A DNA stretch of 64,000 nt, from NCBI GenBank assembly GCA_950295325.1, contig OX485807.1, positions 37,974,440 to 38,038,439 of the forward strand, read 5' to 3'. How positions within the stretch are numbered: position 1 is the first letter of the stretch; each line of letters starts with the position of its first letter. This document shows, piece after piece, positions 23,700 to 34,905 of the stretch. Made by a program: the position numbers and the translations under genes. Below the pieces are notes generated by a model. It had not been told where the DNA came from and did no database searches. It saw nothing but the letters and a program-made list of their open reading frames with translations. The stretch comes from Polytrichum commune (taxonomy: Eukaryota > Streptophyta > Polytrichopsida > Polytrichales > Polytrichaceae).

Positions 23700-25636
23700 C
23701 GCCTACGCTGTAGACAATGTAATAGTTGGTTGTTTATAGCATTTCCACAAAATGACTCCAACACCAACCAGAAATATGTACCCCGTGATGGATCGTCTGT
23801 CATTTGCATTTCCCGCCTTATCCGCATCGTAAAATCCTCTCAAGGCAATATTCTTGCCTCTCATGCATGATTTGAAATCCAAAGTGCCCTTCAAATACCC
23901 CATGATATGTTTCACGGCCATCTAATGCAGTGGACCGGCTTCGACATGAATTGGCTCACTGTTATTACCGCAAATGCAAGATCGGCCCTCATACCCGTCA
24001 TTGCATACATGAGAAATCCTACTGTAGCCTTGTATGAAACATCGTTCATTTCCCTTTGCACATTCCTAAAGTCCTCATCCAAAAGTTTTAATAATTTTGA
24101 ATTCGTATCGAATGGAGTTCCGACTAGTTTGCATTCTTCTATGTTAAAATGCTTGAGGACCTCGATGTAGCTCCCTTAGTTCATGGTGATAATACAGGCT
24201 TTTCTATTCCTCTCAAATTACACTCTTAGACAATAATGCAACTTTTCAAGATTGCTCATCAAAAACTCCTTCTCGAGCTCCGAATTTGAGCCATTTCAAA
24301 TGGGTTACATTGCTTGCCAATATGATTAAATCGTTCCCTAGAGGATTGCCACCAAAAACACTCACCTGTTTATTTGACGTATAACGAATGATTCGTTTGG
24401 CTCTTACTAAATCCTCATTGATGAAGAACGAGTCAATACGGTGCTATCACGCCCTCGGCGATTGTTTGAGTTTGTACAAAACTTTCTTAGATTTATACAC
24501 AAGGTGTTTATTTCCTTGTTGTACAAATCCCTCCGGTTGATCCATGTAGATCTCCACTTCTTATACTTTATTTTAAAATGTTGTTTTTACGTTCATTTTG
24601 TAGATCTCCCTATCCATGGCCGCTCCTATTGTGAGAGTGCATTTAATGATGATGAACTTGGCCACATGGCAAAGGTCCCATTGAAATCCACTCTGGCTAC
24701 TTAAAAATATCCTTTTGCTACTAACAATACATTTTGCCTCCCTCTTGGTGTGGAACACCCATTTGCACCCTACACACTTGCAATCCTTTAGAAGGTTGGT
24801 CAATTCGCACGTACCATTGGCCATGAATAGATCATACTTCTTTTGCATTGCAGCCTTCAAGCTGCTCGCATGTTCGGATTTCAATGCTTTGTACAAATTC
24901 AAATGATCATCCAAAAATACCATTTTGGCTCGTTCTTCGCCATGTTGGGGTAGAATGTGATTCTTCCACCACACTCCAGGTGGGCGTTGCTCCCTCTTAG
25001 GATATCTTCCATCTTTGCCAAATCTCTCGATGCGGCCGTCATTTTTTGCGGGTATTTCAATTGGTTTTTTTTTTTCATTTGTGACCAAATGATCTTCTAG
25101 TTGCTCCCCACGTTTCTCACCATCATTATACAAAGAAAAATTGAAAAAATTGTTTATAACAACCACTATAGGGCCTCCATTTCTCTCACTTGGACATGTC
25201 TCCAAATTATTTCCAACGCTCGTGTTATCCTCCATATATACCATGTCTTTAATTTTTATGATTTTTTTAGTTTGCAAACACATCAGCCTATAGGCTTTAG
25301 TTCCCTTATAATAACCCAAAAATAAACATTTGGTGTTTTTTGCGTGGACATTACTTTTTTTTCCATCCCGCACGATTGCATAGGCAATGCATCCGAACAC
25401 ATATATGTTTGCAATGTAAGGCCTTCTTCTGCTTCACGTTTCTTTGGGCGTAATATAGTCCATCGCCCTCGTTGGATATTAGTTTTGTATATAAATCGCA
25501 TTGGCCATTTCTTCCGCCCAAAATGATTGATAGAGGATTTAAACATGAAGCATATTTCTCACCATCTCTAAGTAGATGCGATTTGCACGTTCTACCACCC
25601 TATTTTGATGGGGCCTATATAAGGTGGATGTTTGTT
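23700..25636 (-). pseudogene. Copia pol remnant (integrase C-part, RT, RNase H)
   Basis: The longest frame, 25400-24573 (275 codons), has the integrase/RT linker FGCIAYAIVRDGKKS, NTKCLFLGYYKGTKAYRL, then the RT start CKWVFHTKREA. At 23921-23703 the RNase H end reads VKHIMGYLKGTLDF and DRRSITGYIF. Immediately after the LINE junction, at about 25600, QNRVVERANR marks the integrase core. All are typical of plant copia pol. Several frameshifts disable it. Confidence 0.85.
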
Positions 25637-27619
25637 AACGAAGTCATAAGTTGAGATGAGTCATTCATAAAAGGGTATGAGGAAGCCGATGTATACGTAC
25701 TACGGCCGGAGGAGTAGGACAGCGTCGTAATGCTTTGGATTCCATGATCGGTGCCCTTTCAGAGGCCGGGAGGCTGCAGGAGGTCAGGGGAGAGAGGTAA
25801 GGTTGAAGCATCGCTATGTGGTGCTCCTCGAAACTCTCCCCTCTCCACCCACCTCACCAAGCCCTGAAAGGCCGCTCAAACGGCCACCTCAACACCCTCG
25901 GAGAGATATATAAACAGGAGGACCAACACCACAACATCACTTTGGGAATGCACACTTCGAGAGCTAGCCAGGAAGCGACATCTTGATCAGATTTTGAGTA
26001 GAAGCGGCTCACAGCGACACTTGAGCCGATCTTGAAGCGGAGTGACTCTCAGTGACATCAGGAGCGAGAGATACTACCGGATAGGAAGAGAGCATAGATT
26101 CTAAGACGGAGAGGACATTGGAATGAGAGATCTAGCGCAATACCTGTGAGATCAGATAGCTAAGCAGCAGAGAGCCTGCAGATCTAGAAACAGCAACTGA
26201 AAGCAAGGACAGAAGTTAGATAGCAAGAGAGTTTATAGTGAGACACATCTGCAGATCCCCGAAAAACTACACCTGCACCGAAACTGCGGCGACCCCAACA
26301 ACTCGACATTGAGTTCCGGAACCTGCACCGAACGGAGGCCCACTACAGATCAAGGTTGCGGCGATCTCAACAAAACACCTGGAGTCCACTCACGCCGGCA
26401 TCTGGAGGACTGCAGAGCCGATCTTCGCTCAGAAACCAAGCTCACAGAATCCAATGTAAGCTGCCAAGGACACCCACCTGACGACTTCTACAAAGCGGCG
26501 ACACTAACCGGAGATTCAAACCAGCACCCCCTGCGGTGCGGTGACAACTGAGATCCCTGTGCTACAGCACTCTAGGACTTGATTACCACATTCAAGAAGC
26601 AAGACAACTAGGGAGCACGAGCGACCCCCCCGAAGATCCCCCCGAAGATCGTCATCAGACTGTGAAGAAGATTGCAGTCATACAAGAGCCGAAGCCGAAG
26701 AGACCCGAAGAGACCCCATAGCCGTTTTCTACCAACGACCGAGGATCATTCGCCGCACTTCCAGATCAAATAGTATACTCTTGAACTTTCTTTCCAAACC
26801 CTGCTGCAATCCCACACCAAAGACGTGAGAGTTCGGGGCCTTTGTCCCTTGCTGCACGGAGAGAAACAAGTCCAGGAACGAGAAAAGACGACTGAGGTAG
26901 AGCAAGGTGTAGAGCTGCTCGCCACCGAACTCTGCTGCCGAAAGAAGAAGGTGGTTGGAGTGAGAAACTACTGGTCGAAAGCATACTGGGAATTAAGCAG
27001 CAAGAATACACATTGTTACTGGAGCAAGAAACTGCTTGGAATTCAAGAGGAGCCGTTGGAGAGGAGCTGCTGGAGGGCCATTCCGTCGAAGGTTGCTGTC
27101 CCGGCCGAGGAGCGGACAACGACTCTACTGCGAACAGAGAGTAGGAGCGGAGCAGCTGTGTAGAGCTGAACCGCCACGAAAGGAGGGAGTTCGAATCTGA
27201 GACCTGCAGCTGAGAGGTGACGGAGCTGTGGAGTTGGGAGGCTAGTTGCTTCCAACCAGACAGAGGAGGCTGCGGAAGGAGGGAGTTCGAGGTGCTGCGA
27301 AGGAGAGGAGCAACTCCAACAAAATACTGCCCGAGCTAAACCAGGTATCACTCAAAACCCCCACTTAGATAGACACTTAGACACATAGAGAACACACACA
27401 CAAACGAAACAAATTAAAATCACAGTAGATACACACACACACACATTAGTTAACTAGGCACTTAGCTTCCTTTTTGCTCCCTAAAAGTAGAAGTAGTTTT
27501 GCTGCCCTTCATCCGCTTGGTAAGTTTACACGTTAATTTGTTTTCTCATTTGCACATAGGCACACACATAGTCTTAGACACATCATAGCATTGATAGGTT
27601 TGTTAGGATAGTAAGCAAA
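25637..27619 (+). promoter_or_regulatory. LINE 5' leader with TATA box
   Basis: A TATATAAA box lies at 25907-25914 after a GC-rich stretch; a start near 25940 would be expected for Pol II. The 25.7-27.35 kb part is GC-rich and purine-rich compared with everything around it. Near the end it turns into acacac repeats (about 27390-27450). A candidate small intron (donor cttg/gtaagt near 27520, acceptor ttgcacatag near 27560) precedes ORF1a. Open frames in the leader (26766-27351) overlap on both strands and are not called genes. If transcription starts at the TATA box, the first about 300 bp would not be copied, yet the insertion contains them. Confidence 0.55.
25907..25914 (+). promoter_or_regulatory. 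TATA box (tatataaa)
   Basis: This is a perfect plant TATA consensus preceded by a GC-rich region and followed by caggagg. LINE promoters are usually internal and TATA-less, so its role is uncertain. Confidence 0.5.
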
Positions 27620-28378
27620 ATGAAGGTTGCATATGCAACCTACCTTGTTATCATTATGTGGCTAGTACTAGCCACACCATACTGGATATACTCTCATAGT
27701 GACAACTCTCACACCACATGGGAATGCCTTACAAACTCTTGCTTTAAAAACACATATAAGAACGTCATAAATCCAAAGGTATGGTATAACAACCTTAATG
27801 TTCATATCATAAATGAATGTTCCATTAGAAATAATGGATCCATGGTAGTAACGGTAGATGCTTGTGCTTTTAGTTATACTTGCCTCAAATGCTTAGGAGA
27901 TGTATGGAATGTTAGAGCTGTGACAAATCATAATCTGCATAAGAGCACTTACAACCAATTTGTAAAAACTAATATGAAGATTCATATGAATAAGAAAAGG
28001 TGTTATCATAGGATGAATGCAAGTTATACTCATACTAGTACTCATTTGATGTTAGAACATGCAAATTACTTCTTCTTTCACTCTCAATTCCTAGGAGGCC
28101 CACAACTTAATTTGTGGAAAAGAATTAGAGGAAAGAAAATAAGAAGTATACCTCATTCAAAACTAAAGTACGAAACGTTTGTTTGCTTTGCTTATATCAG
28201 AATGGCAACCATCACTCCAACCTCATCATCCCTTAAGTTGTTTGAAAATAAAAACATAGATTCTACAAGTGGAAAACGTCCAGTGCTTGCTGTGGTATTG
28301 TCAAGTCAAAAAAATGTTAAAGGAATAGCACCCACTGAGAGAACACGCCCCCCTATTGGTTTGGTTTTCAAGCTATGA
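27620..28378 (+). CDS. LINE ORF1a: membrane-anchored, Cys-rich protein, unknown function
   Basis: The frame has 252 codons and starts MKVAYATYLVIIMWLVLATP, a good signal peptide or N-terminal membrane anchor. About 150 residues follow with Cys pairs (WECLTNSC, CAFSYTCLKCLG), several possible N-glycosylation sites (for example NGS, NAS) and basic His/Asn-rich stretches. The last 60 residues (MATITPTSSS onward) look soluble. It ends in ATGA, overlapping the ORF1b start by four bases, which could allow stop-restart translation. I recognise no family. It resembles neither LINE ORF1 coats nor gag. An extracellular or lumenal protein in a LINE would be unusual. A shorter protein starting at 28202 is an alternative. 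Confidence 0.6.
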   Translation: MKVAYATYLVIIMWLVLATPYWIYSHSDNSHTTWECLTNSCFKNTYKNVINPKVWYNNLNVHIINECSIRNNGSMVVTVDACAFSYTCLKCLGDVWNVRAVTNHNLHKSTYNQFVKTNMKIHMNKKRCYHRMNASYTHTSTHLMLEHANYFFFHSQFLGGPQLNLWKRIRGKKIRSIPHSKLKYETFVCFAYIRMATITPTSSSLKLFENKNIDSTSGKRPVLAVVLSSQKNVKGIAPTERTRPPIGLVFKL

Positions 28379-29454
28379 ACACAATTGCAAAATTTGCCAA
28401 CATGCCTCTCATTCAAACACCTTCTTTCACTGAGTTAGTCAAAAAAGGTATGTGTGAGTCTGAAGCACATGAAATGGTGGAGTCATCTCCCTCCTTTCCG
28501 TTCGTTGCCCAAGAAGAGTGGCCTTCTATACGAACGGATGGTAAGGAGGGAATGCACTATAATCTCATACAGATTTCTTCAGATGTGGAAGTGGGTGATC
28601 ATGGATTTGCTTTGGACTATCACATATCTATCCATTTTGAAATTGAAAGAATAGAATTGGATAGAGATGTGATACTCAACTTAACAAAGGATAGACTAAA
28701 AACAATGAGGATAGAGGTCGGGGAAGTCCTAGGGGAGCCCATAGCTATCCTTTGTTTTCATGGGACCAAAAGATGGAGTGGAATTATTAAACTCCACCTT
28801 AAAAACCCTGAAATGGATGGATATGGCCTTCTCTGTGGATTGAGACCTTTCATCCTCAAGCTTGGCCAATTTACACATGCTATAGGCAAAGTGTGTAAAT
28901 CCTTTTATACCATTGCAATTGCATCCATGCTCTCCGTCAAAGTCACAACCCCATCAATCAAGGGTAAAGAATGGTATGATTTGTTTGTAGAAATAGTTGG
29001 GGATGGATTTCGACGAGGCCTTGACTTTGAAATAACGAATGTGCAAAAATCAGCAGATGCAGAGTTTGCTTGGATTAAAGCACCCTCTCCAGAGGAAGCC
29101 AAAAGAATTAAAACACTCAAACTTTCGTTTTTCAATGAAATAGTAGATGTAAACTTTGCAAGTAACGAAAAACTCTCAGAAGATGATAAAGCCCGAAAAA
29201 ATGCACTCATCCTAATTGCCCGTAACCTCAATAAGGTAAAAACAACCATGCAAATCGAAAAAGAAATCCGAAAATGCATGGGAGAACTAAATGTTCTCGG
29301 TTTTTACTTTAGACTTGAGAACGGGAAGCATACGGGCTCATGCAATGTCCAATGCCTCAACTCGTTTGTCTACAAGAAATTTGTTAAGAAAAATGAAAAA
29401 AATTTGGTAAATATGTTGAATTTACCCCCCATCCAAAAAGTCTTGACGGGATAA
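28375..29454 (+). CDS. LINE ORF1b: RRM-like ORF1p
   Basis: The frame has 359 codons. The C-terminal third has an RRM-like pattern: an RNP2-like strand ALILIARNLNKV, a helix with EKEIRKCMGE, and an RNP1-like strand HTGSCNVQCLN. This is the layout expected of a LINE ORF1 RNA-binding protein. The N-terminal two thirds (DRLKTMRIEVGEVLG, LHLKNPEMDGYGLLCGLRPF) form one or two alpha/beta domains that I cannot name. The start ATG lies in the stop of ORF1a (ATGA). At 29397-29403 the frame contains A AAA AAT, and the -1 frame then stays open to 29819. Codon use is ordinary, unlike the A/C-rich pol that follows. Confidence 0.7.
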   Translation: MNTIAKFANMPLIQTPSFTELVKKGMCESEAHEMVESSPSFPFVAQEEWPSIRTDGKEGMHYNLIQISSDVEVGDHGFALDYHISIHFEIERIELDRDVILNLTKDRLKTMRIEVGEVLGEPIAILCFHGTKRWSGIIKLHLKNPEMDGYGLLCGLRPFILKLGQFTHAIGKVCKSFYTIAIASMLSVKVTTPSIKGKEWYDLFVEIVGDGFRRGLDFEITNVQKSADAEFAWIKAPSPEEAKRIKTLKLSFFNEIVDVNFASNEKLSEDDKARKNALILIARNLNKVKTTMQIEKEIRKCMGELNVLGFYFRLENGKHTGSCNVQCLNSFVYKKFVKKNEKNLVNMLNLPPIQKVLTG

Positions 29455-29819
29455 ATGCACCTAGTAAAGAAGAGCTAGTTAGACTTGGATTTTCAGACGT
29501 GAACACCGCACTTGCAAACACCATCCAAGCTCTGGAGAATGGACCGCACCAAAACATCACCAACAAAGATCTCAACAAGATGGTAGAAGCAGCGGTAAAA
29601 AATGGGACGGATGAAATACGAAAAGAAATGGTGAACCTTAAAGGTGAGATTGTGCAAGAGACAAAGGTTTATGCCGACCATGTGCAAGCGGAGTCAAACA
29701 AGAATTCCAAGCTCCAAATACAACTCCTTCAAAGGCAAATGAAGATTACCTTGGATGCTATCGAAGCGGCTCATCCGGACATATCGGAAATTGAAAACAA
29801 TATGGACTTGACAAACTAA
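29397..29819 (+). CDS. ORF1b C-terminal extension by -1 frameshift (coiled coil)
   Basis: The -1 frame is open from the slippery heptamer AAAAAAT (29397-29403) to TAA at 29817-29819. Its first residues (FGKYVEFTPHPKSLDG) continue naturally from the RRM-like region, whereas the zero frame adds only about 17 more residues. The extension has a heptad-like, Glu/Lys-rich coiled coil (DEIRKEMVNLKGEIVQE...LQIQLLQRQMKITLDAIE), the trimerisation type of region seen in many ORF1 proteins. Either frameshifting is programmed or this copy lost one base. Confidence 0.6.
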   Translation, partial: KKFGKYVEFTPHPKSLDGINAPSKEELVRLGFSDVNTALANTIQALENGPHQNITNKDLNKMVEAAVKNGTDEIRKEMVNLKGEIVQETKVYADHVQAESNKNSKLQIQLLQRQMKITLDAIEAAHPDISEIENNMDLTN

Positions 29820-30050
29820 TTTCGACAAACATCCCGGCGGCGTACAATTATAAATTACTTATAGTATATTTATATACTAAAAACAAAAACATAATTAAAT
29901 TATTAATATATACTAAAAATAAAACCCTACCAAATAAAATAGTATATAACATCAAAAATTCACAAAGAAAACCCCCCCAACACCTCACAAAAACAAATCT
30001 ATTTACTCACAATACAACAATATCCTATCCAATACAACAAAGTACACAAT
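29820..30050 (+). other. A/C-rich spacer before pol
   Basis: The base composition changes sharply here from mixed to A/C-rich and G-poor. The pol frame becomes open after TAG at 29940-29942, but no ATG occurs in it until 30351. Confidence 0.5.
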
Positions 30051-30650
30051 ACGGCCTCAGCCTACCGGCCTCGCCACAAAATAAAACTAACAAGGTATAT
30101 ACACTACCACTCCCTCAACCCCATCATTAACACAATCACAAAGCCTACCCACCAACATACTAAACCTATACACTACCTCCCAAAAACTACACAAAAAACA
30201 ATAATTGCCTTACCTAATCTATTTACAAAAAGTAAATATAAACTACTCACCTTAAATAAACCTCACCTCAACATCAAACACCATCACAAATCCTATTTCA
30301 AACACCTATTAAACCCTCATTCAAAATACCAACCTCACCCAAAAGATACAATGGCCTCGGCCTACCGGCCTCGCCACACAAATAATAACACATACCACTT
30401 CATAAATAACTGGAGACCTAACTCAATAACAAGCCAAAAATCTATAAAAAATACAAACTCACACTTCTCACCCAAACAAATAGAAAACATCATACCCGCT
30501 ATACCTAACCTCTTTACTACAACCAAGTTCATAATTATAATTTATCTAAAAACAAACATGAAAAATCCAAAAACACTCCATTCCCACGAATACTACTTTA
30601 TTAACAAACTAGAATTGCTAAAATGCGGGGACATAGAACCCAATCCCGGA
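30051..30650 (+). repeat. Tandem 300-bp duplication at pol N-terminus
   Basis: Near-identical 25-bp blocks, ggcctc(a/g)gcctaccggcc followed by tcgccac, start at 30053 and 30353, exactly 300 bp apart. Both stay in the pol frame. The first copy begins ACG and the second ATG; both then encode ASAYRPRH, with a synonymous TCA/TCG difference. Weaker similarity (PNLFT, then Tyr/Lys/His-rich) runs on to the 2A motif. Confidence 0.7.
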
Positions 30651-30653
30651 CCA
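30612..30653 (+). other. 2A-like ribosome-skipping peptide
   Basis: Codons here encode ELLKCGDIEPNPGP, which fits the 2A consensus D(V/I)ExNPGP with the usual hydrophobic residues before it. In known 2A sequences the ribosome fails to join Gly and Pro and releases the upstream product. Here that would free a 100-residue N-terminal peptide (from ATG 30351) from the APE-RT polyprotein. 2A motifs are known at the N-terminus of some animal and trypanosome LINEs. Confidence 0.85.
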
Positions 30654-31289
30654 ATGCCTAACATCCTACATACACACCCTGCTACACACCAAAAAAGAGC
30701 CAATATCTACTTCATTCCAAACACTATAAAACTACAACCTGAATACCAACACATAGCAAACACATTTGCCCCCATACTAAAAAACACATACCCACTACAC
30801 CCTCAAGCAATAACCACCTACCCACATCTACATCAATATATCCAAACACAAAGGCAATCACCACTAACCCATATGCTATACGCTCTAATTATCACCATCC
30901 ACCCCTCAATAGACACATGCAATAACATACTAACCCAATCCCAAAATTACCACTTTAATAACATATGGACGAACACATTAATTATCAGACTGGCCAACCT
31001 CACCAACCCCCCCGAAAGGCATATATCAACACCTCACCCATACACAACTTTTGTAGAAAACAATCAAGATATAATATACCCAAAAAACTCAATACACACA
31101 GAGATATATGAATTTATCCACAACCAAGATACTACACCAATACCAATCACCCTTCAAAATAATTTTCCCTTCCTCCCAAATCAATTGATCACCGAAGCAC
31201 TCCGATGCCTAGAAAGCATCAACGAATATTCACACCCACCCCCACCCCCAGCTACTCCCACACCAACCCCAAGAATTAACACCGACACC

Positions 31290-32075
31290 GAGCACGAAAT
31301 AAATATAATAACATGGAATGCGTCATCACTGAACATATCATTACCAAACCTACAAAGCCTAATAAACAACTCGCTAAACAACACAGCAATTATACATATC
31401 CAAGAAACCAAACTAATTGCAAATAAATCTACAAAATACATACAAAACTTATTTCCGGAATTTAAACTCATTTTCAACAACACACATGCACTCATAAGAT
31501 GCATACAATAAAGAATGCCTTATACCCCCGGAAGAGGAGGCTTACTCACACTTATCCACAAGAAATATGCATTCCCTGGGAATATCACCAAAATTCCCAC
31601 GCCAGTAAATATATCCCCATACCTACAAATAATTAAAATAAACAACCATCTACTAATACCTTGGCTAATCATACACATGTACATGCCTACACACTTAGAA
31701 GACACATGCCTCATTCCACACCTTAAGAACGAAATCACTAACGAAATCACTATACACCCCAATCACATGTATACATTATGTGGGGACTTTAACCGAGATA
31801 TCGCACTTAGAGGCAGACAAAATAACAACATTAACACCCCTCCACAAGAAGAAGATTACCAATGGAAAATTTTCACCGCATCACTCAACCTAGAATATAT
31901 CCCAACTAACACTAGCATCTCCAGACAAGGAGGCTATAATTACACATCAACAAGTCTAATAGATGGATTCTACATTCACTCACTAGACAACAGCAAATTC
32001 ATTTCTACCACAAACACAAACATGAATCTAAACTCAGACCATTATCCAGTTGTACTATATATCCCCCACAACACC
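31290..32075 (+). other. APE-type endonuclease domain of pol
   Basis: Catalytic blocks are present in order: NIITWNASS (31296 on), QETK (31401-31412), GDFN (about 31784-31795) and NSDHYPVVL (about 32032-32055). These are the Asn, Glu, Asp-x-Asn and His-containing motifs of apurinic endonuclease-like LINE nucleases, which nick the target. One stop codon (31509-31511, CAA to TAA) interrupts it. Confidence 0.9.
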
Positions 32076-32989
32076 CTTATAGCCAGATCCCCACCCCCCA
32101 CAAACACGTCACCAACTAGAATACTAAACCCAATATCACCAGAAAACATCAAAAAATTCAACATAACATTCTTCGAAGAAAACTTTGCACTAATAAAAGC
32201 CCTTACAACCCTACTCGAAAACCACCAATACTTAAGCCCGGATCAATGGGCGGAAGCTTGTACAACATTCGACCACATTGTATACAAAATTTCAGAAACA
32301 ATTGAAGAAACCTGTAAAGCAGACCCACTATCCAACCTTACGAACAGAACATCACAACAAGGTGGGCTTTTGCCACGCAAACTTGCGAGAAAATGAAAAA
32401 GACACCTCAACACATATCACCTCATCAGGAAAACCATATACATTGCACAACACGATCCATTCTGGCAAGCACACCCCATCCTAAACGATATACGAAACCA
32501 CCAACACACAAACATCCCACACCCACCTGTTATAACGGCACCTCCTACTGAATGGATTGATGCCATAGCAACCATCGCAAAAAATGCAAATAAAGAAGCC
32601 AAGAAAATTACCACAAAATACACCAAAGACTGCATTCTAAAGGCCGTATCAAAATACTGTCAAATATATGAAAAAAGCCCCAAAAAGATAAATCGAAAAG
32701 TCTTCAAGAACACTGAAACCTCACCCCTGGACTCCATCATTGATAGACAAAACAATATATTAACTAACCTAGAAGACATCGCAGCAGAAATATACACGCA
32801 ACAATCCATCAGTAACCGTCCTACAGTTCCCACATGCCAATATCAAAATACACATCCACTACACTGCACATGTAGAGTCCGGCAATATCCATGGCATGAC
32901 TTAGACAGACACATCATTGACAAACGAGGAGAACCCCAAATCCCCCTACACACGTATTTTGACCAAGAAATATACGACTTTTGTCTTAA

Positions 32990-33830
32990 AAACCTAAGTA
33001 ATAACAAAGCCCCAGGCCCAGACAAAATACCCAATTCAATTCTAAAAAACATGCCTCCACGCTTCCATAAATTACTCTTCTTATTTTTCAAACATTGTTA
33101 TAAACAAAAACAAATCCCTGCATCATAAAAACCAGTCTAACAGTTTTACTATACAAAAAAGGTTACCCATCACAACTAACAAATCATAGACCTATTGCAC
33201 TAGCTAACACCATATATAAATTCTACACGAGTACATTAACTTCATCCTATCAGCGTATGGAGAAAAATACCAAATATTACACGATAGTCAAGATGGGTTT
33301 AGAGCAGAGAGAAGCACTTCTAGACAAATCCAATTATTAATCGCAGCGCTTGAAGACGCAAGACTCACGAACCAAGATATATATATCCTTTACATTGACT
33401 TCAAAAACGCCTTCGGCTCCATTGATCACGCCAGACTTTTAGCCATAATGAAAGATCTGGAATATCTCACTGATTCCATAAATCTCATAGAAAATATATA
33501 TTCACAATCCTCAACAATATTCACTGGTGAACACTTCGGTAAAACCTTACCAATCCCTATTCAAAGAGGTACAATACAGGGTGATACCCTTAGCCCATAT
33601 CTATTTATCATATTCATAGAACCCCTCCTCAGATGGCTACAACAAGGGAATAATGAATACACTTTTGGTACATCTAAAATTAAAAATCTCATCAGCAGCA
33701 TATGCAGATAACCTAGCAGCAATCGCCAATAAACTAGAAACACTAGAAACACAACTCAACAAACTAGACAAATTCTGTGAATGAGCAAGAATGGATCTTG
33801 GAATACCCAAATGCGCAATAACTGGATGCC
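32990..33830 (+). other. Reverse transcriptase domain of pol
   Basis: Motifs in order: NKAPGPDKIPN (about 33002), NHRPIAL (about 33180), QDGFRAERST, motif A YIDFKNAF (33391-33414), motif B IQGDTLSPYLF (from about 33574), motif C YADN at 33701-33712, then the DLGIPKCAITG block. The second catalytic Asp is Asn (GAT-AAC), which should abolish polymerisation. Two frameshifts and two stops fall inside the domain. Confidence 0.92.
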
Positions 33831-34749
33831 CAAACAAATCCAAACTTCACCCCACAACCTTTAAAGCCCTAATCCAATCTACCAATATCAACTACAAAAA
33901 CCAACCTATACCAGTCTTAAACCAACATGAACCATACACGTATCTAGGAATAAATCTTGCATCATCACTCAAATGGAAAACACAAATAAATACCACTATA
34001 GCTAAAGTAATAAAACAGTGTCAAGCCCTTGTAACATGCCCAGCTATTATGAAACAAAAAATAAACATGGCAGATACAGTCATACGTGCTGGAATAGCAT
34101 ACAGCTTCTACGTAGTGTCATACTCCATACCAGTTATCAAAAAACTTGATAAAAAAATCATAGCACTTCACAAAACGATATGCGGAATACCCAAATGCAC
34201 ATCTAACATCGCTACACAACTCCCACACAATCTATTTGGAATCGAAGCATTCTCACTACAAAATGCCTATTTAAGATGCATTGGAGAACAACTACAAAAC
34301 GCCCTTAATGATAAAGGTAGAATTGGGAAAATATATGTTGGTCTACTTCAATTCATACTCGCCAAATATGGAGGCTCTAAGGAAATCACCCGCATTAAAT
34401 ACCACCACTGTGTTAGATCACCCATCACTAGAACATTATTCTTGCTCAAACATAAAGCCGGAGTCCACCTAAAAAGTACAATAAACAATTTCCTACTAAC
34501 CCCATCCCTACTTGAAACTGCATGGATGCAGGAAGCACAAATGCTTCATGGCCTAAATTCCAACACCTCACTTAAATTACTACACAAACTACTTGTACAT
34601 AATATAATCACACTAGACCAAATTACCATGCCTAATGGTACCACTCTAATGAACCCGGACGAATTCAATATCTACCACTCCACTTCTTCTAAACTTATCA
34701 AAAGCGCACTTAACATAGCTAATCAATTATTTTTGCCACCCCCCTTGTA

Positions 34750-34905
34750 ATCAATGCCCCCTATCATGCCAACAACACCATCCACCAAGATCCCTAAAAA
34801 ATAAATATATAATAAGACACCACAATATCCTACCACACCCACCAACCGCCCCCGTACACTCCCCTAACCTCCCCATCCCCCCTCTACCCCCTCCTCCCAA
34901 CAACA
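34750..34905 (+). other. Cys/His-rich linker across a frameshift
   Basis: Read in the frame of the following 923-codon stretch, the sequence starts CNQCPLSCQQHH then a Pro-rich segment. This suggests a zinc-binding knuckle followed by a flexible linker. The frame changes in a run of C at about 34738-34745, the likely single-base indel. Confidence 0.55.

Noticed and set aside
26766-27351. Overlapping 102-117-codon frames on both strands
   Set aside because: They lie in the GC-rich LINE leader where stop codons are rare, overlap each other antisense, and have no family match.
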